A stretch of 43,822 nucleotides of DNA, from the NCBI GenBank assembly GCA_012033015.1, contig JAAUPS010000013.1, forward strand, positions 1 through 43,822, read 5' to 3'. Position numbers and translations under genes: made by a program. The stretch's first letter is position 1, and the number at the start of each line of letters is the position of its first letter. Shown piece after piece: positions 8,480 to 17,327 of the stretch. The notes under the pieces were generated by a model. The model had not been told where the DNA came from and searched no databases. It saw nothing but the letters and a program-made list of their open reading frames with translations. The DNA comes from Phormidesmis sp. RL_2_1. Its GTDB lineage: Bacteria > Cyanobacteriota > Cyanobacteriia > Phormidesmidales > Phormidesmidaceae.

Positions 8480-9568
8480 TTATTGCCTTTTCTGACAAGG
8501 CAGAAGAGCGGCATGGCAACGACTGGAGCGCAGCATCAAGGCAGTACATGTTAGCCATCCTAGCCAGCTAACAGTCGGTTCAGGCACACTAACTGGCTTC
8601 GCTGGCGATGCAGTCATGAACCTGGTTTGGATGGGGTTTGCCATGGGCACTGCCGTCTGGCTCCTTTGCGGGGCCTCTTGCTGACGCTTTTGTTGATCCT
8701 CTTTTGGGCTGATGTTTGTCTGTATTTCGCCTAGCCTTAAGGCGGCAGTGCTAAGGCTCATCAAGGTCATCTTTGGGGAACTGTCAGCGGCAAGATCAGT
8801 TTCCATATCAGCGGCAATGCTGCTACTGACGAGGGTGTCAAAACCAGTGCGAGAGACGAATCTGCTGTTTGAAATAGTATTGATTTGAGCGGCGCTCAGG
8901 GTGCTGAGCCCGGCCCCATCTGGCCCAATATCGTCAATCGAGCGAGGAACATTGCGATCGCTGCCATCCGTAAGTAGATTGTTAGGGCCTTCATTACCAT
9001 GCACTAGCCCTAAATTATGGCCAATCTCATGGGCGAGAGTATCAATGCGACCAATACCGTTATTAAAGTCAAAAGTATCGCCACTGATAATCACACCATT
9101 GGCATTGACCCAAGCAAGGCCAAACTGAGTAAAACCGCTAACAGCTTCAAGGGTATTAACAAACCAAACGTTGATAGGGCCACTGGTAAACGTAGATCTA
9201 GGGTTACGCCCGAAAGCACCCGATCCCCCTGTTCTGGTGAGCTGATAAAATTCGGAGGTATTGGAATTGAGGCTTTGATTGCTATTAATCGAGAGATAGC
9301 GAGTGGCATTTAGCTGGTTTGTAGGTAAAAAAGAAACCTTAATCTTTGCCTGAGCCAGAATCTTTGCGGTGATATCGGCAAACAAATTAATGTCTGCACA
9401 GTTATTGCCGCGATCATCACACACTTGAATAGGTTGAACGAATATCTCACCTGAATCGCCAAAGACAATCGTTCTCGGTGACTGAGAGTTGCCCCCGCTG
9501 CAGCCGCCTAGGACAATCGCCACGCCTAAGAGCAGCAGCGGGTTTGATAATAGCAATCGCTTGGACAC
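8480..9568 (-). CDS. secreted metzincin-type metalloprotease with lipobox and PEP-CTERM-like tail
   Basis: A predicted zinc endopeptidase of 362 residues. The zinc motif HEIGHNLGLVH fills residues 180-190: the three His (180, 184, 190) bind zinc and Glu181 is the catalytic base, the metzincin HExxHxxGxxH pattern. The N-terminus is a signal peptide ending in a lipobox (VLGGC, Cys23), predicting a lipoprotein. The C-terminus resembles a PEP-CTERM sorting tail: VPEP at about 328-331, a hydrophobic stretch (SWLGWLTCTALML) and a basic end (RSSR), with 12 further residues. Having both anchors in one protein is unusual. No exosortase gene lies in the window. It sits between the HpsO-like gene and the unknown exported gene and probably acts at the cell surface. 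Confidence 0.85.
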   Translation of the reverse strand: MSKRLLLSNPLLLLGVAIVLGGCSGGNSQSPRTIVFGDSGEIFVQPIQVCDDRGNNCADINLFADITAKILAQAKIKVSFLPTNQLNATRYLSINSNQSLNSNTSEFYQLTRTGGSGAFGRNPRSTFTSGPINVWFVNTLEAVSGFTQFGLAWVNANGVIISGDTFDFNNGIGRIDTLAHEIGHNLGLVHGNEGPNNLLTDGSDRNVPRSIDDIGPDGAGLSTLSAAQINTISNSRFVSRTGFDTLVSSSIAADMETDLAADSSPKMTLMSLSTAALRLGEIQTNISPKEDQQKRQQEAPQRSQTAVPMANPIQTRFMTASPAKPVSVPEPTVSWLGWLTCTALMLRSSRCHAALLPCQKRQ

Positions 9569-9627
9569 AGCAGGAAAGTAGCTCCTAAATGTTACGTGGG
9601 TGTTGTTAAGTTAGTGCTGTTAAGTTA

Positions 9628-10815
9628 TCAGAGTGTTTCGTAAAATTGGAGTAGGCGTTGGGCCAAGGCGTGATTGGTGTATTCGCCCATCGCCCTGCGA
9701 TAGCCTTTATCGGCTAAGGCTTGGCACTGCTCAGGATGGTTAATCAACGTGGTGATTTTTTCAGCAAAAGCAGCAGCATCTCCTTCTGGAAACACTAAAC
9801 CATCTGTTTTGATCACATGGGGAATTTCTCCTGAATCAGAGCCGATGACGGGAACTTTACAGGCCATCGCTTCAATCAGGACATGACCAAACTGTTCTTT
9901 CCAGCCCGCCGCACTAAGGGTTTTGAACTGATCAGTGGTTTCAGAGGGGAGCACCAGCGTATCCATCAAATTAATGTAGCGAGGGACGTCGGCATGGGGA
10001 ACACTCTCTACCCAAATAATATGTTTGGCGATCTTAAGTTCACGGGCCAATGACTGTAATTTTTCTTTGAGCGGGCCACGGCCTAAGAGGAGTAGCTTCC
10101 AAGAACGGGCAGATAAATGCTGCTGCTGAGTGGACTGGATCTTCCCTAATGCCTCAAACAAGGTCAACAGCCCCTTTTCTTCCACAAAACGTCCCACAAA
10201 TCCAATCACAAAGTCATCCGGAGAAATCCCTTGCTGCGCCGCTAATTCACTTTCAATAGCCGGACGAAAAATCCGTTGATCCACACCGAGCTGGGGCATC
10301 ACGCAGACAGGGCCACCATAACCATGCTTTTGCAGAATATCGGCTCCGTCCTGATTGCCAACCACTAAACCGTCTGTATGGCGCAAGTTGTAGCGTTCTA
10401 ATAGGGAGAGCGGAAACTTGACCTCATAAGGTAAATTCCACCAGGTAAAAAAGACATTTTTCGCTTTGAGCCCCAGTATCCGGTTAAGCGTGATCAATTC
10501 AGCATAGCCTAAGGATTTAGAGCCTTGTTCTACCTGAATGATATCGGGGCGAAATTGCCTAAGTAAGGGAATGATATCTGCTCCAAAGCTGAGGAGCCCC
10601 TGGTTGTTTTGGCTGAAGTTGGAAATGGGAACCACCCGAAATTTGCCTTCTTCTCGGGGTTGGGTTTCTACTTTGCGGCTCTGGACGCCGCCAGGGTTCC
10701 AATGTTTGGGCACGACCGCTGTCACTTCTACATTGGGATTAATTTGACTGAGCGATCGCAGCTTTTCGCAGTTGAGATCAACAATGTAGGTATGACTAGC
10801 AACCAGGATTTTCAT
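9628..10815 (-). CDS. hpsO: GT4 glycosyltransferase, HpsO-like
   Basis: A GT4-family sugar transferase of about 395 residues. ATG at 10815 begins MKILVASHTYIVDLNCEKLR, the family's usual start; the frame is open 15 codons further upstream, which would overlap the preceding gene. Motifs include IIQVEQGSKSLGYAE, the sugar-nucleotide domain FVIGFVGRFVEEKGLLTLFEAL (about 220) and HVLIEAMACKVPVIGSDSGE with the EX7E pair (about 325). The first residues and the VEQGSKSLGYA segment match what is remembered of hormogonium polysaccharide protein HpsO. The gap to the HpsN-like gene is 10 bases, indicating one operon. Confidence 0.88.
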   Translation of the reverse strand: MKILVASHTYIVDLNCEKLRSLSQINPNVEVTAVVPKHWNPGGVQSRKVETQPREEGKFRVVPISNFSQNNQGLLSFGADIIPLLRQFRPDIIQVEQGSKSLGYAELITLNRILGLKAKNVFFTWWNLPYEVKFPLSLLERYNLRHTDGLVVGNQDGADILQKHGYGGPVCVMPQLGVDQRIFRPAIESELAAQQGISPDDFVIGFVGRFVEEKGLLTLFEALGKIQSTQQQHLSARSWKLLLLGRGPLKEKLQSLARELKIAKHIIWVESVPHADVPRYINLMDTLVLPSETTDQFKTLSAAGWKEQFGHVLIEAMACKVPVIGSDSGEIPHVIKTDGLVFPEGDAAAFAEKITTLINHPEQCQALADKGYRRAMGEYTNHALAQRLLQFYETL

Positions 10816-10825
10816 AGGGAACGAT

Positions 10826-11824
10826 TTAAGCGGAAGGGGGCTGGCTAAAAATTCGGCCATCGCGACCTGTCGGGCTCAGCAGTGTCAGACAAGCCTGAAT
10901 CAAACCTGCACTGTAAAACACCAAGCGAGTCATAATTTTGATGGGAGAGCCACTTTTATTACAGGGCGGGTTTCCCAGCACATGGCAGTCGAACAGGCTG
11001 ACTGCCAGTCTCAGTATCTGCAAAGGCGTGAGGTTTTTCAATGCCATCAGGAAATGATTGCGGTAAAAGGTGGTTTGGTAATGGAGCGATCGCGTACTGA
11101 TGTCATGACACCCCCCCGTCTCTTCACCCAAATGTACCAAATGCGCCGCTGGCTCATACCAAATTATCAAGCCTGTTTTTCGCACCCTCAGACAAAAATC
11201 TGACTCTTCACGCACCGCACTACCTGCAAAACGCTCATCAAAGCGAAGCCCATGCTCCTCAAAAATTGAACGCCGAAAAGACATATTGCAGCCTCGAGCG
11301 GTGAGCACCCGCTGAGGTTTTACCGTATGCACCAGATCAATATGATACCAAGCAATCCCCGGATCCATCGCTTCAGGCGGCAGCATTTCAATCTCTGGCT
11401 TACTGGATTCAGAAAGCTTCATGCGATCAAATACCCGGCCTGCCACCACACCGACTTCAGGTCGGCCTTCAAAAGCCTGAGCATGGGCCGTCAAAAAGCC
11501 CTCAGGTAGCTCCACATCATCATCCAAAAACAGCAAAATACTGCCCTTGGCTCGCTCAATAGCATGGTTACGAGCCGCAGGTAGGCTAGCCCAAGGCACT
11601 TTGTACATCTGAATTTTTCCATCTGCGACAAGTCCCGCCAAAAACGCCTCAGTAGCAGCCTCGTGCTGTTGCGTCTGGTCAACGACAATCACCTCATAGG
11701 CAGGATAGGTTTGCTCAAGTACACTTTTGAGCGTTCCTACTAACACAGCTTCACGCCCATAAGTGGGAATCACCACCGAAATCAATAGATTAGAAACAGC
11801 GGCTGAGGGAGGTGTCATAACCAT
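10826..11824 (-). CDS. hpsN: GT2 glycosyltransferase, HpsN-like
   Basis: An inverting GT2-family (GT-A fold) transferase of 332 residues. ISVVIPTYGREAVLVGTLKS binds the nucleotide; LLFLDDDVELPEGF (about 95) carries the metal-binding DxD; GCNMSFRRSIFEEHGLRFDE (about 205) and REESDFCLRV supply the acceptor-side and catalytic-base region. CHVLGNPPCNKSGSPIK near the C-terminus is typical of HpsN proteins as remembered. The start is ATG at 11824; ATG at 11818 is also possible. The start lies in a 15-16 base tandem repeat that itself contains CATGGTTATG, so extra start codons have been copied upstream. Confidence 0.88.
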   Translation of the reverse strand: MVMTPPSAAVSNLLISVVIPTYGREAVLVGTLKSVLEQTYPAYEVIVVDQTQQHEAATEAFLAGLVADGKIQMYKVPWASLPAARNHAIERAKGSILLFLDDDVELPEGFLTAHAQAFEGRPEVGVVAGRVFDRMKLSESSKPEIEMLPPEAMDPGIAWYHIDLVHTVKPQRVLTARGCNMSFRRSIFEEHGLRFDERFAGSAVREESDFCLRVRKTGLIIWYEPAAHLVHLGEETGGCHDISTRSLHYQTTFYRNHFLMALKNLTPLQILRLAVSLFDCHVLGNPPCNKSGSPIKIMTRLVFYSAGLIQACLTLLSPTGRDGRIFSQPPSA

Positions 11825-11862
11825 GAAAAAACATAACCATGAAAAACATAACCATGAAAAAA
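11817..11862. repeat. tandem repeat, 15-16 bases x 3, at a start codon
   Basis: Three copies of ATAACCATGAAAAA(A)C. On the minus strand this is T-rich sequence followed by CATGGTTATG, so the real start codons of the HpsN-like gene are duplicated twice upstream. This separates the HpsN- and HpsL-like genes. Confidence 0.9.
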
Positions 11863-11878
11863 ATAATGAAGGAAACTT

Positions 11879-13648
11879 TCAACTAAACGTGGGTTGGTTT
11901 TGACGTCGGTGCTTAGATTTCGATGGTGTACTCGCCTCAATTGCGCCTGATTCAATTAGCGCCGCCTGTGCCATCGCTGCCTCTTTTTCCCGCTCTTGAC
12001 GCTCCAGCTCTGGAATTTTGAGAATAATACCGGCTGCTAACCAGTAGTAAACCGCAACCGGATCGACATCCAACGGATAGTAGTAAGGGCAATAGCTGAT
12101 AAAGAACACAAACACCCACATAGACGCAGCATAGCTACGGAGGTCTTTGTCTTTAGTGCCTCGATAGGCCCGAAAGGTGACGACCGTCATGACCGTATAA
12201 ACCATCAATGCGGCAATCAGTCCTGGCAGGCCGATTTCATAAATGAGCTTGGGGTGATAGGTTTCCAATAAAACAGTCTCGCCAAAACTACGGGCGGAGT
12301 TGGTAGCTCGCCCCAAACCATGGCCAAAAATACCTTCTTGTTTTTTGAATACAAATTCAAACTGTTCTGCGATAAACGCATGAGGCGGAGAAGCATTCCA
12401 CCTTGAAATAAGACTGTCTGTACGAGCAGTGATCACCTCTGGATTACTCACGGCTAAATAAAACAAAACGAAACCCAAAATGACACCCACAGGGATGAAA
12501 CGTTTGAGGTTTGTCACCTGACCTGTCATCACCGTTAGCACAACAATGGCGACAGGTACTAAAGCCAGAGCAATTCGCTGACCTGACAACACCGACATGA
12601 CCATTACCGACACCAGCGAAACAAGCCCTACAGCTCGCCAGAAGGGTGATTTATCGCTAAACGTGGTTCCAAAGCTGAAGAAGGCAGCAGAAATAAGGAA
12701 CCAGCCCCACTGCCAAGGTGCAACAAAAGTTCCTGGCAGGCGAATTTGGCCCTGATCCGGAGAATACAGCAAAGAACCGCCGACAAAACATCGAGACTCT
12801 AGTGATGCCTTAAACATTTCATTGCCTACACCCGTTGTGCCAGCGCACGTGCCCGTTTTCAACATAATGTACTGAATCAAACCCAAACCACAGGCTACTA
12901 GCACAAGCGTTGTCTGTATTCGCAGCAGCCCTACTAGGTCTGCTTTATCGCGGAGCAAATAGTATATGCAGGCCACTAGGGGCACATAGCCAAACAAAAT
13001 CTTGAGGCCCAACAGTGCCATCATCATGGGAGCCTTACCACCGACCCCATTGAGTTGATCGGGAACGTTCGTCAGTAGAACGGTGGTCACGACCACCATT
13101 AACAGTATCACCAGCGGTATTTTGAGCTGTTTAGGCAGAATAATAGGCAGGCGGTTTTTTCGACAGAACTGATAGACCCCAATCAGAGCAGGGATATAGA
13201 ATACATCTTTCGCAATTTGTAGCAGATCGTTTCCGCCCAGTGCATAGATAACTGTGCCAGCGAAGGGCACATAGATAATAAAGGCATACAGCGCCAACCG
13301 CTGATATTTAAAAGACAAGACCAGGCAAATGAGCACAGTGCCCAAAGCGATTCCTAGCTTTGGCTCAATCAGCATGGCAGCGAGCAATCCAATAAATCCG
13401 CAGACAAAGACCACTGAGCTGATATACGAAATATTTTCTCGCCGACGAATGGCGGCAGCTTTTTCTAGGACCAGTTTTTGTCGAGGGCTTAACTCCTCTT
13501 GACTATGACTATCGCTATGACCATTGTTCGTTTTTTCTATTCGCTTCCCAGGGCGTTTCGCTAACCGCTTTTTACCTTGTTTGGCGGATGTCTTCGTCTG
13601 TTTTTTCGCAGGCTTAGTAAAGCGTTTCTTAGAAGAGCGTGAAACCAT
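11879..13648 (-). CDS. hpsL: O-antigen ligase/polymerase-like membrane protein, HpsL-like
   Basis: A polytopic membrane protein of about 589 residues, probably the polymerase or ligase of the exported polysaccharide. ATG at 13648 (MVSRSSKKRFTKPAK) is preferred to TTG 13678. The N-terminal 75 residues are very Lys/Arg-rich and end with SPRQKLVLEKAAAIRRRE. About twelve hydrophobic segments follow. A long external loop has LPGTFVAPWQWGW and, later, GHGLGRATNSARSF...TYHPKLIYEIGLPG, which resembles the Wzy_C region of O-antigen ligases. The C-terminal tail is charged and Ala/Glu-rich. It is the first of six minus-strand genes; a Lys-rich start and this order match HpsL of hormogonium polysaccharide loci as remembered. 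Confidence 0.85.
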   Translation of the reverse strand: MVSRSSKKRFTKPAKKQTKTSAKQGKKRLAKRPGKRIEKTNNGHSDSHSQEELSPRQKLVLEKAAAIRRRENISYISSVVFVCGFIGLLAAMLIEPKLGIALGTVLICLVLSFKYQRLALYAFIIYVPFAGTVIYALGGNDLLQIAKDVFYIPALIGVYQFCRKNRLPIILPKQLKIPLVILLMVVVTTVLLTNVPDQLNGVGGKAPMMMALLGLKILFGYVPLVACIYYLLRDKADLVGLLRIQTTLVLVACGLGLIQYIMLKTGTCAGTTGVGNEMFKASLESRCFVGGSLLYSPDQGQIRLPGTFVAPWQWGWFLISAAFFSFGTTFSDKSPFWRAVGLVSLVSVMVMSVLSGQRIALALVPVAIVVLTVMTGQVTNLKRFIPVGVILGFVLFYLAVSNPEVITARTDSLISRWNASPPHAFIAEQFEFVFKKQEGIFGHGLGRATNSARSFGETVLLETYHPKLIYEIGLPGLIAALMVYTVMTVVTFRAYRGTKDKDLRSYAASMWVFVFFISYCPYYYPLDVDPVAVYYWLAAGIILKIPELERQEREKEAAMAQAALIESGAIEASTPSKSKHRRQNQPTFS

Positions 13649-14087
13649 AACGATACGGATAGGGGCCAAGGTGAACAATCAAAGTATGCAGGCAAAACCA
13701 AATGAGGAGAGGGTCTAATCAAATTTACCCAATCATGGCTGTAGATTGATGTTCGCACAGGGGGTTAGGCTCTCATGTCCACCAAATCTTCTTTGATTTT
13801 GCAACTAGATTGTTAAAAGCTTTATAGAAAATAGGGGCAATGGTACGAAGCATTGGGAAAGCGTCCTTGACTATAGCGTTTCTCACTTGGCTAGACTACA
13901 GATATTTCGGTGAAACCTTTACAGAACAATAGGTCAAGTGATTCGCGATATCCGAATGCATCCGGGATACCACTATGATGCTGCTTCAAAGCGCAGCTTA
14001 GAGACAGGGTTTGAAGACGCAGCTTAAAGACACAGTTTGAAGACACAGTTTGAAGACACAGTTTGAAGGTGCAATTGGCCAGTAGCC
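13649..14087. other. gene-free region upstream of the hps-like operon
   Basis: This should contain the operon promoter, read leftward, because no other gene starts here. The half near hpsL is ordinary; around 13795-13835 it is AT-rich (TTGCAACTAGATTGTTAAAAG). The half near 14000 holds a 13-base tandem array. No promoter pair was convincing enough to place. Confidence 0.5.
14020..14069. repeat. tandem repeat, 13 bases x about 4
   Basis: CAGCTTAAAGACA followed by copies of CAGTTTGAAGACA. A related but interrupted copy (CAGGGTTTGAAGACG) lies at 14005. The array ends 18 bases before the stop codon of the pentapeptide-repeat gene. Confidence 0.9.
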
Positions 14088-15516
14088 TCAGCGGCCTAAA
14101 CGATTGGGAATACCATCACAGCCGCCAGGAATGGTGGCTCTAGTACTGCTACCTCCCCATGCACAGCAATAGCATCGTTGAATTTCAGAGAGCCGCTGAA
14201 CATTCGTCAAATCGACGCCTTCTACCACCGCACCAGTAAATTCGCCAGTGGTGTAGTTGGGTGAATCTTGACGGGTTCGAGGGGTGGCCGTTTCTAGATC
14301 GCCGTAAAATAAGCGAACGCCCATAATGTCTGTGTTGCTGAGATCGGCGTCGCACAAAATGGCACGGGCCAGATTGGTACGCACCAAATCACAGTCAGCT
14401 AGGTTGGCCCGGATAAGATTGGCATCGCTCAGATCTAGCCAGCGGAGGTCTGTGTTGGCGAAGTTGCTGGCCGCGAGCATCACGCCTAGATCGATCACGC
14501 GGGTGCCATTGGGGCGATCTTCAGCGTAGCCCCCGACTCCATCGAGAATGGGACGACCTAGGCGCTGATCACGGGCCAGTGGTGTGAGGAGTTTTGAGCG
14601 GGAGAGAAATCGCAAAACCTTGGCTTTACCGCTAGCATCGACACTGCTGAGAATAGCAGCGGTGCGGGCTTCAGCGATGACCCGCTCTTGCGGCCAATCT
14701 TCCAATAGACCTTCGTCATCCAGTACGAGTTCTGAGATGCCTTGAAAGTACGCATCGATGGTTTGCTGTTGGGTAATAAGATTTTGCTGAACGGTGAGAT
14801 CGCGAGAAATAATGTACTGACGCCATGCAACATAGACGGCGATGACAGCGATAAAAATTTGCCAATGGCACCTAGGAAGTCGCCGAGGGCACTGACAATA
14901 TCCCAGCGCAGGCCGCTACCCCATCTAGCAATCGGACGACTAATGCCGCTAGTGTATATAAGGCCAACGATGCCAAGCAGCAGGCTCGGGATAGCGACAA
15001 ATAGGGCTCTTTGTTGCTGGTTCAGATCATTGAGCGCTTCTTGCAGGGTAGGGCAAGTAGCCGCAATGAAACGCTAAAGGCGACCAGTGAACCTACAAGG
15101 GTGAGCCAAATGCTGCTCAAGGTGAAACCGATGACGACGACAATGGCACCGGCGATCGCAAACACACTGACTGGGGCTTTGGCCACTTGAATCGGATTGA
15201 TAGCAGGCTGACGCTTGTATCGTTCTGGCGAGCTAGGTGGCTGGCCATTTTGGCCGTTGGCTGCTAGGGCTGCTTCATCATCATCATCTTCTTCTATGGC
15301 AGCACTAGCCCCTAGGGGAGCAGATAATGGATTTCCAGTTTGACCGTTTTGGCTATAGTTCGATGGGCCATTGGGTGGGCTGATGATATGGGGCCGATGC
15401 GGATCGAGGGTGCTGTTGTCAGCCTGAAGGTCAGGATCGGGGTTGTAGTCAACCGTAAAAGATTCGTTGGAAGCGGCAGAAGCAGACTTAGAGGGGGTAG
15501 AAGGAGGTTTGGCCAT
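14088..15516 (-). CDS. pentapeptide-repeat membrane protein, broken by two frameshifts
   Basis: Read as one gene of about 476 residues. Segment 1 (from ATG 15516) has a disordered Ser/Pro/Asn/Gln-rich lead, an acidic patch (EEDDDDEAA) and membrane segments (VFAIAGAIVVVIGFTLSSIW). Segment 2, one frame over, reads TCPTLQEALNDLNQQQRALF and SLLLGIVGLIYTSG. Segment 3 reads FIAVIAVYVAWRQYIISRDL, then LLEDWPQERVIAEARTAAIL and pentapeptide repeats (ANFANTDLRWLDLSDANLIR). The breaks lie near 15030-15080 and 14861-14866; each is repaired by one added base. The net offset (811 bases between segment starts, remainder 1) agrees with two single-base losses. Function unknown; probably membrane-anchored with a beta-helical domain. 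Confidence 0.75.
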
Positions 15517-15592
15517 AGGGGATTGCGACGCTTAGATGTCAGTGTACCTTTATCGGCTCTGGCCCACCATCCTCTACTAAAATGAAAATATT

Positions 15593-17233
15593 ATGATTAC
15601 AGTTTTACTTTTGTTGGCAGCGGTTGGCATTTTGGCTTGGGGATATGTCAGAGCCAAGCCCTATGGCAGGTCGGGAATTTTGGCATGGCTACAAACAGTG
15701 GTGCTGATGGGCCCTTGGCTGCTATTTTTTGGGCTTTCAGCGGTGGGAATATATCTCAATTTGGCGGGAATATTGCTGCTGGTTGTGTCGTCAACCGGGG
15801 TCTACATTTATCTAGGCCGCCAATTGCGAGCTGCGGGGATATCTATTAATAAGGGTATATCCGATAATGAGGGTGTATCCGAGGCGCACTCGTCTAACGT
15901 TTCTGCTGCCATCAGCGAGTCTAAAAGTGGCGAGTCTAAAAGTGGCGAAACTAAAAGCGGCGATTCTAAAAGTGGCGAGACTGAAACGGAGGGTAAAAAT
16001 TCCATGCCGGTAGGGATGGATAATCGCATCTTGTCATCATCTGAAGCGTTTACCTCAGAAGGGGAGCAGCCTAGTGATTCTGAGATGAAAGAGTCCGGCA
16101 ACCAGGATGATAAGGCTGCGCTACTGCCCATACCTGCTGAAGATTTGGCCGCGATCGAAGGCATTTTTGGCATTGATACATTTTTTAGCACTAAAACGGT
16201 GCCTTATCAGGAAGGTGCCATATTTAAGGGAAATTTGCGTGGTCAGCCTGATAAGACAGCTCAAATACTCAGTGAGCGGCTAACGGATAGGCTGGGCGAT
16301 CGCTATTCTTCCTTTTTGCTATCAGATCCTAGCGGTAAGCCGGTGGTGGTCGTCCTACCCGCTGAAAATGGGCCTCAGCCAACAACCTTGAGGCAAAAAG
16401 TCCTAGCGGTAGCGCTGGCGATCGCAACGACGGCCACCTGCCTCGAAACAGCCAGCGTGCTGCAAAGCTTTGACATTTTTCAATCACCTGAGCGTTGGCC
16501 CGAGGTGCTGCCCATCACCCTAGGAATATTAGCGGTACTTGGCGCCCACGAAATTGGCCATCGGCTAATGGCTGCCCGCCTAAATATTAAAATTAGTCCG
16601 CCCTTTTTTCTACCGGCTTGGCAACTAGGTGCGTTTGGATCATTGATGCGATTTGAGTCAATTTTACCGAATCGCTCGGTGCTCTTTGATGTGGCATTTG
16701 CCGGGCCAGCAGCAGGTGGCCTACTATCGCTTGCCTTTTTATTTTTCGGCTTCATGCTCTCTCACACCGGTAGCCTCTTTCAACTTCCGGCTGAGTTTTT
16801 TCAGGGCTCTATTTTGGTGGGGGTATTGGCTCGTGCCATTTTAGGTGACGCACTGCAAGCTGAATTGGTCGATGTACATCCACTGATGATTATTGGTTGG
16901 CTGGGTTTGATTATCACCGCCATCAATGTTATGCCTGCAGGTCAGCTAGATGGCGGCCGGATGGTACAAGCCATTTATGGACGAAACACACTAATTCGCA
17001 CCTCTACAGTGACATTGATATTGCTGGCAGTGGTGGGACTATTTAATCCATTGGCACTGTATTGGGCAGTGCTGATTGTGTTTTTGCAAAGGCAGCCAGA
17101 ACGACCTTGCACGGATGATTTGAGTGAGCCTGATGACGCGCGTGCGGCGTTGGCTCTACTGACGCTATTTTTGATGTTATTGGTGCTGCTGCCGCTGACG
17201 CCAAGTTTGGCGATGCGTCTAGGCATCAGTTAA
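15593..17233 (+). CDS. site-2 protease family protein, EGY-like (M50)
   Basis: An intramembrane zinc metalloprotease of 546 residues, related to the chloroplast EGY proteins. Two membrane segments (1-75) come first, then a low-complexity Ser/Lys/Gly/Glu linker with four ESKSG-type repeats (109-130). The conserved EGY region follows: IFGIDTFFSTKTVPYQEGAI and the GNLRG motif (about 213). The protease core has HEIGH at 319-323 (two zinc His and the catalytic Glu) and NVMPAGQLDGGR near 455, whose Asp completes the zinc site. Regulated proteolysis of a membrane substrate is expected; the target is unknown. It is divergent from the pentapeptide-repeat gene, with only 76 bases between starts. Confidence 0.92.
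   Translation: MITVLLLLAAVGILAWGYVRAKPYGRSGILAWLQTVVLMGPWLLFFGLSAVGIYLNLAGILLLVVSSTGVYIYLGRQLRAAGISINKGISDNEGVSEAHSSNVSAAISESKSGESKSGETKSGDSKSGETETEGKNSMPVGMDNRILSSSEAFTSEGEQPSDSEMKESGNQDDKAALLPIPAEDLAAIEGIFGIDTFFSTKTVPYQEGAIFKGNLRGQPDKTAQILSERLTDRLGDRYSSFLLSDPSGKPVVVVLPAENGPQPTTLRQKVLAVALAIATTATCLETASVLQSFDIFQSPERWPEVLPITLGILAVLGAHEIGHRLMAARLNIKISPPFFLPAWQLGAFGSLMRFESILPNRSVLFDVAFAGPAAGGLLSLAFLFFGFMLSHTGSLFQLPAEFFQGSILVGVLARAILGDALQAELVDVHPLMIIGWLGLIITAINVMPAGQLDGGRMVQAIYGRNTLIRTSTVTLILLAVVGLFNPLALYWAVLIVFLQRQPERPCTDDLSEPDDARAALALLTLFLMLLVLLPLTPSLAMRLGIS
15917..15976. repeat. in-frame tandem repeat, 15 bases x 4
   Basis: Copies of GAGTCTAAAAGTGGC with point changes, encoding ESKSG, ESKSG, ETKSG, DSKSG in the linker of the site-2 protease. 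Confidence 0.95.
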
Positions 17234-17239
17234 TCCAGA

Positions 17240-17275
17240 ATTCAGCGGATTCAGCGGATTCAGTGGATTCAGTTA
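17240..17275. repeat. tandem repeat, 9 bases x 4
   Basis: ATTCAGCGG twice, then ATTCAGTGG and ATTCAGTTA, seven bases after the stop codon of the site-2 protease gene. Confidence 0.85.
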
Positions 17276-17327
17276 ACCGGGTCAGTCGGCAGGAAGAGGG
17301 CCCGTTAAAGAGGGCCAATTAAAAGAA

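Noticed and set aside
14558-14833. Minus-strand frame MLHGVSTLFLAISPFSK as a gene
   Set aside because: It lies out of frame over the membrane and pentapeptide-lead region of the broken pentapeptide gene.
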